From contig NZ_CALPCQ010000008.1 in the NCBI RefSeq assembly GCF_943193025.1, positions 23,508 to 87,507 of the forward strand: a stretch of DNA of 64,000 nucleotides. The letters run 5' to 3'. This document shows, in pieces, positions 1-8,393 of the stretch. Each line of letters opens with the position of its first letter. Position 1 is the stretch's first letter. Position numbers and translations under genes: made by a program. Source of the DNA: Lactobacillus agrestimuris (GTDB taxonomy: Bacteria; Bacillota; Bacilli; Lactobacillales; Lactobacillaceae). Below the pieces are notes generated by a model, which searched no databases, was not told the origin of the DNA, and was given only the letters and a program-made list of their open reading frames with translations.

Positions 1-62
1 GTCTTGATCTTAGTAATTTATAAATAGAATAAGCCTTTTTATTTTAACTTGCAAGGTCTTTT

Positions 63-416
63 TTAAACCCACTTATCTGCCCAACTATGAACGCTGTCAA
101 AAACTGGCTTTAAATCAGCGCCTTTTTTAGTTAAACCATAAGAAATAATCCCAGTTTCTTTATTAACAGAACGCTTAACAATATCTTCATTCTCAAGTTC
201 TTTTAAACGTTCAACAAGGACACGATCAGAGCATGCAGTAATGCAGCGAGCCAAATCCTTAAATCTCATATCCTCAGTATCACATAATGAGCTAATAATT
301 AAACCATTCCACTTTTTACCAATAATTTGAAAAGCACTTATAAAGTGACCACAAAGTTCATAATTTTCAGGCTTTTTACAGCCTTCTTTCTGTTTATCTT
401 TTACAGCTTGAGTCAT
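63..416 (-). CDS. HxlR-family winged-helix transcriptional regulator
   Basis: The protein has about 117 residues and is built like HxlR/MarR-type one-domain DNA-binding regulators. A Cys-rich N-terminus (KKPENYELCGHF) leads into the family hallmark IIGKKWNGLIISSLC. A recognition-helix region (CSDRVLVERLKELENEDIV) and a beta-wing ending in YGLTKKG follow. HxlR proteins usually sense redox or aldehyde/quinone stress, often through an N-terminal Cys; that role is inferred here from family alone. I chose the internal ATG at 416 because a GAGGGG ribosome binding site lies about 8 bases upstream; an earlier in-frame codon overlaps that site. It is a single gene with the leftward SpoU methyltransferase gene behind it. 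The regulated target cannot be told from this window. Confidence 0.82.
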   Translation of the reverse strand: MTQAVKDKQKEGCKKPENYELCGHFISAFQIIGKKWNGLIISSLCDTEDMRFKDLARCITACSDRVLVERLKELENEDIVKRSVNKETGIISYGLTKKGADLKPVFDSVHSWADKWV

Positions 417-494
417 TATAGATCCCCTCACAACTTTAAATTATTATTTTATGTAACTTTATTATATGCAAATCACTTACTTAATACAAGTGTT

Positions 495-1262
495 TTATAA
501 AAAGTGATATATCATAATACCTGCGGCAACTGCAGCATTCAATGATTCGGCTTGTCCAATAATTGGAATATACAATTTTTCATTACTTAAATTAGCAATA
601 AACTCACTTACACCATGGGCTTCATTTCCAATAACTAAGCCAAGTTGAGGAACAAGATCAAATTCATTTAATTTTTTGGCATTTTTATCTAGCATACTTG
701 CGTAAACTGGAATATCAACAGATTCAAATTGATTAATGGCATCAACTAAATCATGAACAATCAGATCAATATGGAACTGACTTCCTTGCATTGCGCGCTG
801 AGTTTTTGGATTATATAAATCAACACTTTCTGGTGATAAAATAACGCCATCAAAGCCGGCCGCATCTGCAGTTCTAATAATAGTCCCTACATTACCTGGA
901 TCTGCTAAATTATCGAGCAAAACCCATTTTCCATAGTTAAAATTAAATTCTCGAGGTTGCGCAATTTTTAAAATCATATAAATATTTTGCGGGTTTTTAG
1001 TTGAACTAAGATGACGTGAAATTGCCTTATTGATCATAATGACATTTTTTTGATCTAAATCAACATTGTAGCTTGTTTCAGCTTCAGCAAGAGCTTCATC
1101 TGTTCCAAGTAGATATTGAAATTTTCGCCCTGATTTTAAGGCTTCTTCAACCAAATGAAATCCTTCGATGATATATAAGCCTGTTTCTTCACGATATTTT
1201 TTCTTATTTAGCTTACTCAAATCTTTAATTAGTTTATTATTTACTGAAGTAATTTGTTGCAT
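495..1262 (-). CDS. TrmH/SpoU-family RNA 2'-O-ribose methyltransferase
   Basis: This is a SPOUT-class RNA methyltransferase of 255 residues that would transfer methyl from SAM to a ribose 2'-OH in rRNA or tRNA. The N-terminal substrate-binding part (SVNNKLIKDLSKLNKKKYR...YIIEGFHLVEEAL) is typical of the family. The trefoil-knot motifs are visible: LLDNLADPGNVGTIIRTADA (motif 1), LVIGNEAHGVSEF (motif 2) and IPIIGQAESLNAAVAAGI (motif 3). The start was set at the ATG at 1262 because AGAGGAA lies six bases before it; a longer frame starting further upstream lacks a site. The exact RNA target is not visible. It diverges from acyP, so the 110 bp between them should hold both promoters. Confidence 0.9.
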   Translation of the reverse strand: MQQITSVNNKLIKDLSKLNKKKYREETGLYIIEGFHLVEEALKSGRKFQYLLGTDEALAEAETSYNVDLDQKNVIMINKAISRHLSSTKNPQNIYMILKIAQPREFNFNYGKWVLLDNLADPGNVGTIIRTADAAGFDGVILSPESVDLYNPKTQRAMQGSQFHIDLIVHDLVDAINQFESVDIPVYASMLDKNAKKLNEFDLVPQLGLVIGNEAHGVSEFIANLSNEKLYIPIIGQAESLNAAVAAGIMIYHFL

Positions 1263-1371
1263 GTAAATTCCTCTTTTCATTGATTCTATTTTAAATGAGA
1301 TTAAGTAAAATTAACATGGTAAAATCAAAGTTAGACTAAAGCCATTAATATTAAAGAGAAAGGTCTTTATC

Positions 1372-1647
1372 ATGAAAACATGGAAAATAATTGTTTCAGG
1401 TCGAGTTCAAGGCGTGGGATTTCGCTGGAGTGTTATGAATTATGCTCAATCACTTGGACTAAACGGAACTGTTAAAAACAATCCTGATATGACAGTCACA
1501 ATCATGCTTCAAGCAAGCAAACAAGAAGCTACACACTTTTTAAAAGAATTGCCTGATCATCTATCTCCATTTGCTCATATTGAAAATTTCGATATAGAAA
1601 TGCTCCCAGAGGTAGATAAAATGCATGGTTTTCATGTATTATATTAA
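1372..1647 (+). CDS. acyP: Acylphosphatase
   Basis: A 91-residue acylphosphatase that hydrolyses carboxyl-phosphate bonds such as those of acetyl phosphate or 1,3-bisphosphoglycerate in the cytoplasm. The phosphate-binding loop SGRVQGVGFRW with the catalytic Arg18 is intact, and Asn36 in NGTVKNNPD is the partner that orients the attacking water. Length equals the usual 90-100 residues. A GAGAAAGG site precedes the ATG. It lies 30 bp upstream of yidC on the same strand and is probably co-transcribed. This acyP-yidC pairing is common in lactobacilli. Confidence 0.93.
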   Translation: MKTWKIIVSGRVQGVGFRWSVMNYAQSLGLNGTVKNNPDMTVTIMLQASKQEATHFLKELPDHLSPFAHIENFDIEMLPEVDKMHGFHVLY

Positions 1648-1677
1648 ATTAGAAACTATCAAATATTGGGTGATTTA

Positions 1678-2646
1678 ATGAAAAAATATAGAAAATACTT
1701 TGCTTTACTAACTCTAGTTGCCCTTGTGGCAATTACATTAACTGGTTGTTCAGGCGGGGATGTTAATTCAAGCACCCCTCCTCATGGTGGGCTTTATGGC
1801 TGGATTTTCCAGTGGATTGGTTTACCTCTTCAAAACGTTATGCTTCACACCGCTCACGCAATCGGTGGTGCTAACGGTGCAGGTTGGGGAATTGTGATCA
1901 TTACTTTAGTAATTAGATTAATTCTTTTACCTCTAATGCTCATGCAACAAAAAAAGAGCGTTACCCAGCAAGAAAAAATGTCTCGCCTTCAACCTCAAAT
2001 GAAATTAATTCAAGAAGGTATGCGTCATAAACCAATTACACCAGAACAACAAATGCAGCTCTCAACTTGGCAACGTGAACTTTATTCTAAAAATAATGTC
2101 TCATTAACTGGTGGAATTGGATGTTTACCACTTCTTATCCAAATGCCAATCATGATTGGTATTTACCAAGCAGTTGCTTTCTCAAGCGTTTTGAAACACG
2201 CCACATTCTTTGGAATTTCATTGAGTAGCAAGTCATTGATTTTGGCAATTATCGCCACTGTCTTTGCCGTTATTCAAGGATATTTATCATTAATTGGTGT
2301 TGCCCCAGAGCAAAAGAAGACTATGCAATCAATGATGTTCATGAATCCAATTATGACATTATTCTTTAGTCTTTCATTCTCAGGTGCCTTAGCATTATAC
2401 TGGGCTGCTGGTAACTTCGTGATGATTATTCAGCAATTAATTGTTACATTTATTATTACTCCAAGAGAAAAGGCAAGAATTGATAAAGAATTAAAAGACA
2501 ATCCAACTGTTGAAGTTGTAACTAAAGAAGACATTGATAATTTATTTAATGCGAATGTTTCTGCAAAAGAAAACTCAGAAGAAAAGACTTTGCATGATAA
2601 TCTTCGAAACCGCAACAAAGGTAAGCAACAAAGAAAAAATAAATAG
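1678..2646 (+). CDS. yidC: YidC/OxaA-family membrane protein insertase (lipoprotein type)
   Basis: A 322-residue membrane insertase that folds and inserts membrane proteins together with, or independently of, SecYEG. The N-terminus is a lipoprotein signal with lipobox LTGC, lipidated at Cys24, as in Gram-positive YidC/SpoIIIJ. Five membrane segments follow, starting near GWGIVIITLVIRLILLPL, whose conserved Arg is the known substrate-contact residue of the hydrophilic groove. The C-terminus is a basic tail (RNRNKGKQQRKNK) that would contact the ribosome. The ATG at 1678 is preceded by a GGGTGA site; an in-frame TTG four codons earlier overlaps it and is less likely. The gene ends in a strong bidirectional terminator shared with the converging histidine kinase gene. 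Confidence 0.95.
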   Translation: MKKYRKYFALLTLVALVAITLTGCSGGDVNSSTPPHGGLYGWIFQWIGLPLQNVMLHTAHAIGGANGAGWGIVIITLVIRLILLPLMLMQQKKSVTQQEKMSRLQPQMKLIQEGMRHKPITPEQQMQLSTWQRELYSKNNVSLTGGIGCLPLLIQMPIMIGIYQAVAFSSVLKHATFFGISLSSKSLILAIIATVFAVIQGYLSLIGVAPEQKKTMQSMMFMNPIMTLFFSLSFSGALALYWAAGNFVMIIQQLIVTFIITPREKARIDKELKDNPTVEVVTKEDIDNLFNANVSAKENSEEKTLHDNLRNRNKGKQQRKNK

Positions 2647-2660
2647 TAAATTTAATCAAA

Positions 2661-2692
2661 AAAGAGAATTGGCCAAGCCAATTCTCTTTTTA
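2661..2692. terminator. Bidirectional intrinsic terminator between yidC and the histidine kinase
   Basis: A near-perfect 13-bp stem (AAAGAGAATTGGC pairing with GCCAATTCTCTTT) around a 3-base loop is flanked by A and T tracts on both sides, so it can end both converging transcripts. Confidence 0.9.
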
Positions 2693-4255
2693 TTTATCTT
2701 CATTTTGATTGCTTTTTTCTTCTAGGCGTTTAATATCTTGAGCAGATAAAACTGGAAAGACAATATTAAATTGACTACCCTGTCCTACTACTGAGTCAAC
2801 GCTAATTTCTCCATGATAGCTTTCAACCAACTTTTGAGCAATTGATAATCCCAAACCGTTACCACCCTTTTCACGTGTTCTTGCCTTATCAACACGGTAG
2901 AAACGATTAAAGATTTTATCTTGGTCTTCTTTTGAAATACCCTCACCAAAGTCCTGAACAATAATATGAATTTTATCTTCAGTAACTCCAGCCGAAACAT
3001 TAATTTGTTTACGATCTGTTGAATATTTAATTCCATTATCGATCAAAATCACTAAAATCTGTTCTAAGTGACCTTGGTAAATTTGAATTTTTGTATCTGC
3101 TGGTAAATCATCGATATCAAGCTGAATATTGAAATCAGGATGGACCATTGCCATATCACTAGTTACACGTTTTAGTACATCATTAACATTTGTTATTGCA
3201 TTAGGATATTGCACATTGATCTGTTCAGCCCTAGTTAAATCGAGCATTTCTTGAATTAAGTGCTTCATCCTATCAGCTTCTTGTAAAGATGCTTTAATTG
3301 ATTCTTCCAAAATCTCAGGATCTTCTTTACCCCATCTTTCAAGCATATTTAAATGCCCCTCAATCACAGCTACTGGGGTTCTCAATTCGTGCGACACATC
3401 ACTTACAAATTCTTTTTGTTGATCAATATATCGCTGCATTCGATCTAGCATCTGATTAAATGAATTTACTAAATCACCTAACTCATCGTTTCGGTGATAA
3501 TCGGTAATTCTTACAGTACTGTTAGGATCTTCATTAACTTCTCTAGCAACTTTAGAAATTTCTTTAATCGGTTTAACGACATCCCTAACAATTAGGAATG
3601 AGATAAGCGTAAAGACAATTATTGCAACAGCCGATATCATTAGCATCCAACGCAATAGATACTTCATGATATGGTTGTAATAAGTCATACTATTAGTTAC
3701 TACAATATATCCGGTAACCTTTTTTGTCTTATTCGAAACTATTTTATGATACGTATTCAAAACAGTTCCATGTTTCGTTATCGATTTTTCTACTTTTGTC
3801 TTTCCTTGGAAAGGATGGAAAGTCGGAGCTGTGTCACCATTTGAGAAAACTATCTCATTATGTTTATTATAAACAGCAACGTTAATATCTGGATTAGAAA
3901 TTGATGAAATCAAATCATCACTAAAAGCGCTCCCCGACGAAACACTATCATCCTTAATATTAGGACCACCATTTAAAATTCTTCTGGTGCTGGGCGACAA
4001 AGCAGGAACCACATTAGAAATTTCTAACTCTCCTGAAATCGGACTCAACTGTTGATCTAAAGTTTGAATAACTCGGTTAGAAACTTCTTCTTGTTGAGTC
4101 AATGTCTGTTGGCTAACAGTTGAATAAATAATTACTGAAAATACAACAAAAGAGACTACGATCGTCAACGCAAGGACACTTACCCAGCGCCAAATAAGCG
4201 ATGAACGTTTAGTCTCTTTTTTTGTTTTTTTTAGATTATCTGTCATCATCTTCAT
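2690..4255 (-). CDS. Sensor histidine kinase, HAMP/HisKA/HATPase_c, ArlS/CroS-like
   Basis: A membrane sensor kinase of about 520 residues. A basic N-terminus leads to membrane segment 1 (about 21-45) and an extracytoplasmic sensor region of about 150 residues. Membrane segment 2 (about 198-222) is followed by a HAMP linker. The dimerisation domain carries the phospho-acceptor His in FVSDVSHELRTPVAVIEGH. The ATPase domain shows the N box (LIDNGIKYS), the G1 box (DFGEGI), RFYRVDKAR and the G2 box (GGNGLGLSIAQKL). The start overlaps the end of the response regulator gene by 20 bases, a sign of translational coupling. The ATG at 4255 and two in-frame ATGs just inside are all possible. The partner is the regulator directly upstream. 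The ArlS-like assignment rests on architecture; the signal sensed is unknown. Confidence 0.93.
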   Translation of the reverse strand: MKMMTDNLKKTKKETKRSSLIWRWVSVLALTIVVSFVVFSVIIYSTVSQQTLTQQEEVSNRVIQTLDQQLSPISGELEISNVVPALSPSTRRILNGGPNIKDDSVSSGSAFSDDLISSISNPDINVAVYNKHNEIVFSNGDTAPTFHPFQGKTKVEKSITKHGTVLNTYHKIVSNKTKKVTGYIVVTNSMTYYNHIMKYLLRWMLMISAVAIIVFTLISFLIVRDVVKPIKEISKVAREVNEDPNSTVRITDYHRNDELGDLVNSFNQMLDRMQRYIDQQKEFVSDVSHELRTPVAVIEGHLNMLERWGKEDPEILEESIKASLQEADRMKHLIQEMLDLTRAEQINVQYPNAITNVNDVLKRVTSDMAMVHPDFNIQLDIDDLPADTKIQIYQGHLEQILVILIDNGIKYSTDRKQINVSAGVTEDKIHIIVQDFGEGISKEDQDKIFNRFYRVDKARTREKGGNGLGLSIAQKLVESYHGEISVDSVVGQGSQFNIVFPVLSAQDIKRLEEKSNQNEDK

Positions 4256-4949
4256 CTCTTACCATGTACCCAGTTCCACGAACTGTTTTGATATATGAAG
4301 GTTGCCCTGAAGCATCGATTTTATTACGTAAGTAACGAACATAAACTTCTACAACGTTAGTTTCGATATTTGATTCGGGTCCCCAAATTTTATTTAAAAG
4401 CTGATCGCGACTAACAACATTATTCTTATTTTCGATTAAAGTCATTAATAAGTTATATTCACGCTTAGTTAAATCAATTGCCTTACCATCACCGCGATGA
4501 ACAATACGATTAGCTGTTTCAATTGTTAAATCTTTAAACTTAACAATTTGTTGTTTAGATACTGTAGTATTTTGAGCATCCTTTTCAATCTTTACACGAC
4601 GAAGTACAGCACGTAAACGAGCTAATAATTCTTCAATGGCAAATGGTTTTACAATATAGTCATCTGCACCATGATCCAGGCCTGATACACGGTCAATTAC
4701 TGAATCACGCGCAGTCATCATAATAATTGGGGTTGTCTTAGTTTGACGAACTCTACGAGCAATTTCAAGACCATTTAAATCAGGTAACATTAAATCAAGC
4801 AAGATAGCATCAAAATTATCATTTAATGCATCATCTAAACCTTTACGTCCATTATTCTCAACTACTGTTTCATAGTTCTCGTGTTGTAATTCAAGCTGAA
4901 CAAAACGAGCTAGATTTTTTTCATCTTCAATAATAAGAATTTTTGCCAT
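4236..4949 (-). CDS. OmpR/PhoB-family response regulator (ArlR/CroR-like)
   Basis: A 237-residue response regulator. The N-terminal receiver has the acidic pocket (IIEDEKN), phospho-acceptor Asp52 in ILLDLMLPD, the Thr/Ser of MMTARD and the conserved Lys of DYIVKPFAIEELLAR. The C-terminal winged helix (about 135-232) ends in the canonical VEVYVRYLRNKID and IKTVRGTGYMV motifs. It is the first gene of a two-gene operon and its last codons overlap the kinase start. A GGATAG-like site precedes the ATG. The AT-rich 140 bp upstream should carry the promoter. The regulon cannot be told from here. Confidence 0.95.
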   Translation of the reverse strand: MAKILIIEDEKNLARFVQLELQHENYETVVENNGRKGLDDALNDNFDAILLDLMLPDLNGLEIARRVRQTKTTPIIMMTARDSVIDRVSGLDHGADDYIVKPFAIEELLARLRAVLRRVKIEKDAQNTTVSKQQIVKFKDLTIETANRIVHRGDGKAIDLTKREYNLLMTLIENKNNVVSRDQLLNKIWGPESNIETNVVEVYVRYLRNKIDASGQPSYIKTVRGTGYMVRDEDDDR

Positions 4950-5052
4950 TATTTTATTCTATCCTGTCCATATAATTTATAAATTTATCTTTTAATTAAT
5001 AAATGTTTCATAATTAAAGGATACTTTAAAAAAGCTACAAACACAAGATAAA

Positions 5053-5083
5053 AAGTAACCAACTTTTTAAAAATTGATTACTT
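5053..5083 (-). terminator. Intrinsic terminator of the yqeG...DUF177 operon
   Basis: Read leftward, AGTAATCAATTTTT pairs with AAAAAGTTGGTTACT and is followed by a T tract. It sits about 10 bp beyond the DUF177 stop codon. Confidence 0.75.
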
Positions 5084-5092
5084 CATAACTCA

Positions 5093-5644
5093 TTATTTAT
5101 CTTTGTCTTGATCTGGGAATAAGTCCTTTAACTTTTCAAAAGCAGGATTAATTTGATTCTTCTTTCCTTCATCAAACGCAGCTTGAGAAATAACTTCCCA
5201 ACCATTTCCTTCTGGATAAATATTATCTTTTGATTCTTTCTCAGTCAAAATTGTAGCTGGTATGTTAAGTAAAATATTATCTTCTACTGCTGTTTGTAAA
5301 TCAATTGTATCGTTTTCAACTTTTACAATTGGATCAGGATTTTCTTCCAGCTCATCTTTCGAAGGAGTATCCCTAGAATAATTTTCAGTAAAAGTAAATT
5401 CTTCATGATAAGGTACTGGTTTTAAACTTCTACTTGAAGGAACAACTAGGTCTGCACTAACTTGAAAATTACCAGTCACATACGGTTCATCGTAAAATAG
5501 GTCACCTGTTACGTGAATATTTTTAACCTCAAATAATAAATTCTTTGCTCGTTCAAGAAATTCTGGTCTTACTTCAACTTCTTGATCAATGTGAGTTAGT
5601 GGCATACCACTATTTTTAATTCTTGAAAAATTAAGTGAAAGCAT
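5093..5644 (-). CDS. DUF177/YceD-family protein
   Basis: A 183-residue protein of the DUF177 (YceD) family, recognised by the start MLSLNFSRIKN, the VTGDLFYDEPYVTGNFQVSA strand region and the acidic C-terminal half (LQTAVEDNILLNIPATILTEKE). Family members are linked to 23S rRNA maturation or ribosome biogenesis in plants and bacteria; no enzyme activity is known and none is visible. It lies 2 bp after tmcAL and is the last gene of the operon. In many Firmicutes DUF177 is followed by rpmF (L32); here a terminator and then a two-component operon follow instead. The C-terminus is rich in Asp and Lys. Confidence 0.85.
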   Translation of the reverse strand: MLSLNFSRIKNSGMPLTHIDQEVEVRPEFLERAKNLLFEVKNIHVTGDLFYDEPYVTGNFQVSADLVVPSSRSLKPVPYHEEFTFTENYSRDTPSKDELEENPDPIVKVENDTIDLQTAVEDNILLNIPATILTEKESKDNIYPEGNGWEVISQAAFDEGKKNQINPAFEKLKDLFPDQDKDK

Positions 5645-5646
5645 AT

Positions 5647-6798
5647 TTACACCTCGATTGGTCGGCGACCAAAATTTTGGTCAACCTGCATTATTTGTTC
5701 AAAAAGGCGATCTAATCGAACTTGCAAATTCATAGATCCATCCTTCGAATTTTTCTTATCAACTTTTGACACGATATCAAGAGCAAATTCACTCCGATTA
5801 TCTTTTAAATATTGACGGCCAATTTTACTAAAGCCTAAAAGCATTAATGATTCATGGTTAAAGCTTGCTAACATATCGTCTTGTGTCACATTAAGTAATG
5901 TATATAAACATAAACGACGCAAGCGAGCATAAGTATATCTTTTTGATTTAATATGACGCAAAAATTCAGCAAAGTCCTTACTCAAATGAATTTCTTGTTT
6001 CATTTTATATTCAAGACCTTCGCTCATTTGGTAAATTTTTCTAAGATCCGCTACTGAAGTTGATTCAATTTTATATTTTAAAAATGGATATAAGAGATTC
6101 CAATTCGGATAAATTGTTTGCTTTGCAAGCTGCTTGGCCTCTTCTTTTGGAAGCCATTCTTTAAGTTGATCTGTATCTTCACCATGTAAAAGTAAATTTC
6201 GAATCGCGCTTGCACTTTGAACAGTACCATTGCGCTTTAACAAATCATCGTGTTTAACGCCAATTCGATTAACTGGATGAAGTGACATTGGGGAATTCAA
6301 ATTATAGTTAGCAACAGCATAAGCTAAGCCCAAAATTGAATTTGGCTCATTAACTTCATAACCTACTTCTCTTGAAACCATTTGGTTATATTGAGTTGAG
6401 TAAGTTTGACTATAATCTTTAAAATCCATCTTACTACGTGGAATTTCAGCGATTTGCTTTCCCAAATATTCAAAGTTTAAATTAGCATCTTCTGCTCCGA
6501 AGACTAAACTTTTAACACCTAATTCATTTAAAACATTAATACTTCCCAAGGCAAATAAATCTGCTGATTGTACAGCAGTAGAAAATGGTAATTCAAATAC
6601 TAAATCAGCTCCAGATTGAAGAGCCGCCTTTGCCCTGGCCCATTTATCCATAATCGCCATTTCACCACGTTGAACATAATTACCAGACATAACCACAATA
6701 ATTGGATCATTTCCAGCAATTAGACGCGCCTGATTCAAAAGAAATTCATGACCACTATGAAAGGGATTGTATTCAGCTATAATCCCAACAACACTCAT
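5647..6798 (-). CDS. tmcAL: tRNA(Met) cytidine acetate ligase (TmcAL/YlbM family)
   Basis: A 383-residue nucleotidyltransferase-fold enzyme. B. subtilis TmcAL (YlbM) activates acetate with ATP and acetylates the wobble cytidine of elongator tRNA-Met. The N-terminal HIGH-like motif is in [17 protein letters not shown], followed by [12 protein letters not shown] and, further on, ASAIRNLLL (the SxxxR-type nucleotide motif). Length matches the family (about 380-410). It overlaps no gene but sits 2 bp from both neighbours, so it is in the same operon as rsfS and DUF177. The substrate assignment comes from the B. subtilis family member. Confidence 0.9.
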   Translation of the reverse strand: MSVVGIIAEYNPFHSGHEFLLNQARLIAGNDPIIVVMSGNYVQRGEMAIMDKWARAKAALQSGADLVFELPFSTAVQSADLFALGSINVLNELGVKSLVFGAEDANLNFEYLGKQIAEIPRSKMDFKDYSQTYSTQYNQMVSREVGYEVNEPNSILGLAYAVANYNLNSPMSLHPVNRIGVKHDDLLKRNGTVQSASAIRNLLLHGEDTDQLKEWLPKEEAKQLAKQTIYPNWNLLYPFLKYKIESTSVADLRKIYQMSEGLEYKMKQEIHLSKDFAEFLRHIKSKRYTYARLRRLCLYTLLNVTQDDMLASFNHESLMLLGFSKIGRQYLKDNRSEFALDIVSKVDKKNSKDGSMNLQVRLDRLFEQIMQVDQNFGRRPIEV

Positions 6799-6800
6799 AA

Positions 6801-7148
6801 TTAGTCTTCCTTAATTTCTAATTGTTTACCGTTAGCCCAAAGCTTTTCAAGATTATAGAATTCACGGGCATCCTTGGTGAAAATGTTTACTACAACGTCA
6901 CCTAAATCGATTAAAAGCCAATTTGAATCACGAGTACCTTCAATACGGTAATCCGTGTACTTGTTTTCATGAGCTTCTTCAACAATTGAATTAGCGATCG
7001 CATGAAGTTGACGGTTTGAACCTGCACTAGTTACAACATAGTAGTCAGCTAAAATACTGATACCTTCCATGTCATATGCTTCAGTATCTTCTCCGTGACG
7101 GTCACTAATTGCTTTAAGGGTAAAATCTAAAACTTCTTTACTACTCAA
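6801..7148 (-). CDS. rsfS: Ribosomal silencing factor RsfS
   Basis: A 115-residue RsfS/YbeB/Iojap protein that binds ribosomal protein uL14 on the 50S subunit and blocks 30S joining when nutrients are short. Family blocks are present: [20 protein letters not shown] near the start, [20 protein letters not shown], then [20 protein letters not shown] and [15 protein letters not shown]. Length is normal. It is placed 12 bp after yqeK, the usual nadD-yqeK-rsfS order of Firmicutes. Confidence 0.95.
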   Translation of the reverse strand: MSSKEVLDFTLKAISDRHGEDTEAYDMEGISILADYYVVTSAGSNRQLHAIANSIVEEAHENKYTDYRIEGTRDSNWLLIDLGDVVVNIFTKDAREFYNLEKLWANGKQLEIKED

Positions 7149-7160
7149 TATTTTTCTCCT

Positions 7161-7754
7161 TTATTTTACACTCCACACGTTATAAGCCAAAAGCGTGCGT
7201 GGATAAATCTTATTTCTCTTACTAATTAAAAATTCTAAGGTATGAGCAAGTTGATAGCCTACACCTGCATCCAAATTATCATAAGTAATCTTGCGAGCTT
7301 CTTCAACGCCAGGAAAGTCTCTTCCCGGTTCAATAAAATCGGCCATAAATACAATTTTATCAAGTGTAGTCATTTCCACGTCGGCCGTTGTATGACGCCA
7401 TACAGCTTGTAAAATTTCTGGATCAGTGATCTTTAAATCTCGCTTAATAAAATATGTACCAACAATACCATGCCAAATTGCCCGATTCCAATTTAGTAAA
7501 TCAGGATCAAATCCCTGTGTCTTAATAGCTTCAATATATTCTTCAACTGGAACTTGTTTAGCATAATCATGAACAAACCCAGCAAGAGCGGCCTTATCTT
7601 CATCATAATTATTTAGCTTGGCTAACTTACGTGAAGTTTCACTAACTCTTACACAATGCTGGAATCTTTTATCATCCATGTTAGCTCTTTCTTTAGCAAT
7701 AATTTCATCACTTGATAATGGTGAATAAGTCTCCTTAAAAAACAACTTAGTCAC
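7161..7754 (-). CDS. yqeK: HD-domain hydrolase YqeK (symmetrical Ap4A hydrolase family)
   Basis: An HD-superfamily phosphohydrolase of about 197 residues. Members split diadenosine tetraphosphate symmetrically into two ADP. The metal ligands are visible in HCVRVSETSRKLA, in the HD pair of GFVHDYAKQ, and in IWHGIVGTYFI and VWRHTTAD with MADFIEPGRDF. I set the start at the GTG at 7754, because AAGGGG lies seven bases upstream; this makes it overlap nadD by 8 bases. The upstream ATG at 7775 would need a longer overlap and has no good site. The fixed pairing with nadD and rsfS supports the call. Confidence 0.9.
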   Translation of the reverse strand: MTKLFFKETYSPLSSDEIIAKERANMDDKRFQHCVRVSETSRKLAKLNNYDEDKAALAGFVHDYAKQVPVEEYIEAIKTQGFDPDLLNWNRAIWHGIVGTYFIKRDLKITDPEILQAVWRHTTADVEMTTLDKIVFMADFIEPGRDFPGVEEARKITYDNLDAGVGYQLAHTLEFLISKRNKIYPRTLLAYNVWSVK

Positions 7755-8382
7755 GATAAAGCCCCTTTTCTTCAATATATTGTCTTACTGATTCTGGAAC
7801 TAAGTAGCGAATTGATGTACCGGTTGCGACTGATCGACGGATAGCCGTTGAAGAAAGCCGAATATCAGGTGCATCTACCCATATCATTGGATACTGCGGA
7901 TCTTGAGGATAACCAGGGCGACGGATACCTACCAAAGTTACCATCTTTGCAAGTTCTGATGCCTCTTTCCAGGTATGAAAGCTGTTAACCTGATCACTGC
8001 CCATAATCAAATAATAATTATTTTGAGGGGCTTTTTCCTTTAAATAGCGTATTGTATCAACAGTATATGAAACTCCTCCACGGAACAGTTCAAGTAACTT
8101 AACGCGGAATTTAGGATTATCGCGTGTTGCCAAATCAAGCATAGTTGCTCTATCTTTGGCTGAAGTCAAAGGAGCATTTTTATGAGGTGGAATATTATCT
8201 GGAATGAACCATACTTCATCAAGTCGAAGTTTAGTCATTGCTTGTTCAGCTGCAACTAAGTGAGCAATATGTACCGGATTAAAGGTCCCACCCATTATAC
8301 CAATTTGACGTCCCTTATCATCTGCTTGTAAATCAAGTTCTACTTTTGCTTCTGGAATTTTTTCAATACACTTAGCATCCAT
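7747..8382 (-). CDS. nadD: Nicotinate-nucleotide adenylyltransferase
   Basis: A 211-residue NadD that makes nicotinic acid adenine dinucleotide from NaMN and ATP in NAD synthesis. The nucleotidyltransferase signature GIMGGTFNPVHIAHLVAAE carries the (H/T)xxH motif, and the C-terminal LSSTAIRRSV is the conserved ISSTxIR ATP-binding motif. About 28 residues precede the catalytic domain, which is usual in lactobacilli. A GGAGTGAG site lies upstream of the ATG. The gene sits 11 bp after yqeH and overlaps yqeK. Confidence 0.95.
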   Translation of the reverse strand: MDAKCIEKIPEAKVELDLQADDKGRQIGIMGGTFNPVHIAHLVAAEQAMTKLRLDEVWFIPDNIPPHKNAPLTSAKDRATMLDLATRDNPKFRVKLLELFRGGVSYTVDTIRYLKEKAPQNNYYLIMGSDQVNSFHTWKEASELAKMVTLVGIRRPGYPQDPQYPMIWVDAPDIRLSSTAIRRSVATGTSIRYLVPESVRQYIEEKGLYRD

Positions 8383-8393
8383 GATCTCACTCC

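Noticed and set aside
1..62. Possible gene end at the left edge
   Set aside because: Only 62 AT-rich bases without a recognisable coding end or hairpin are present.
2430..2725. Small frames at the end of yidC on both strands
   Set aside because: They lie within yidC or its terminator in other frames and have no ribosome binding site.
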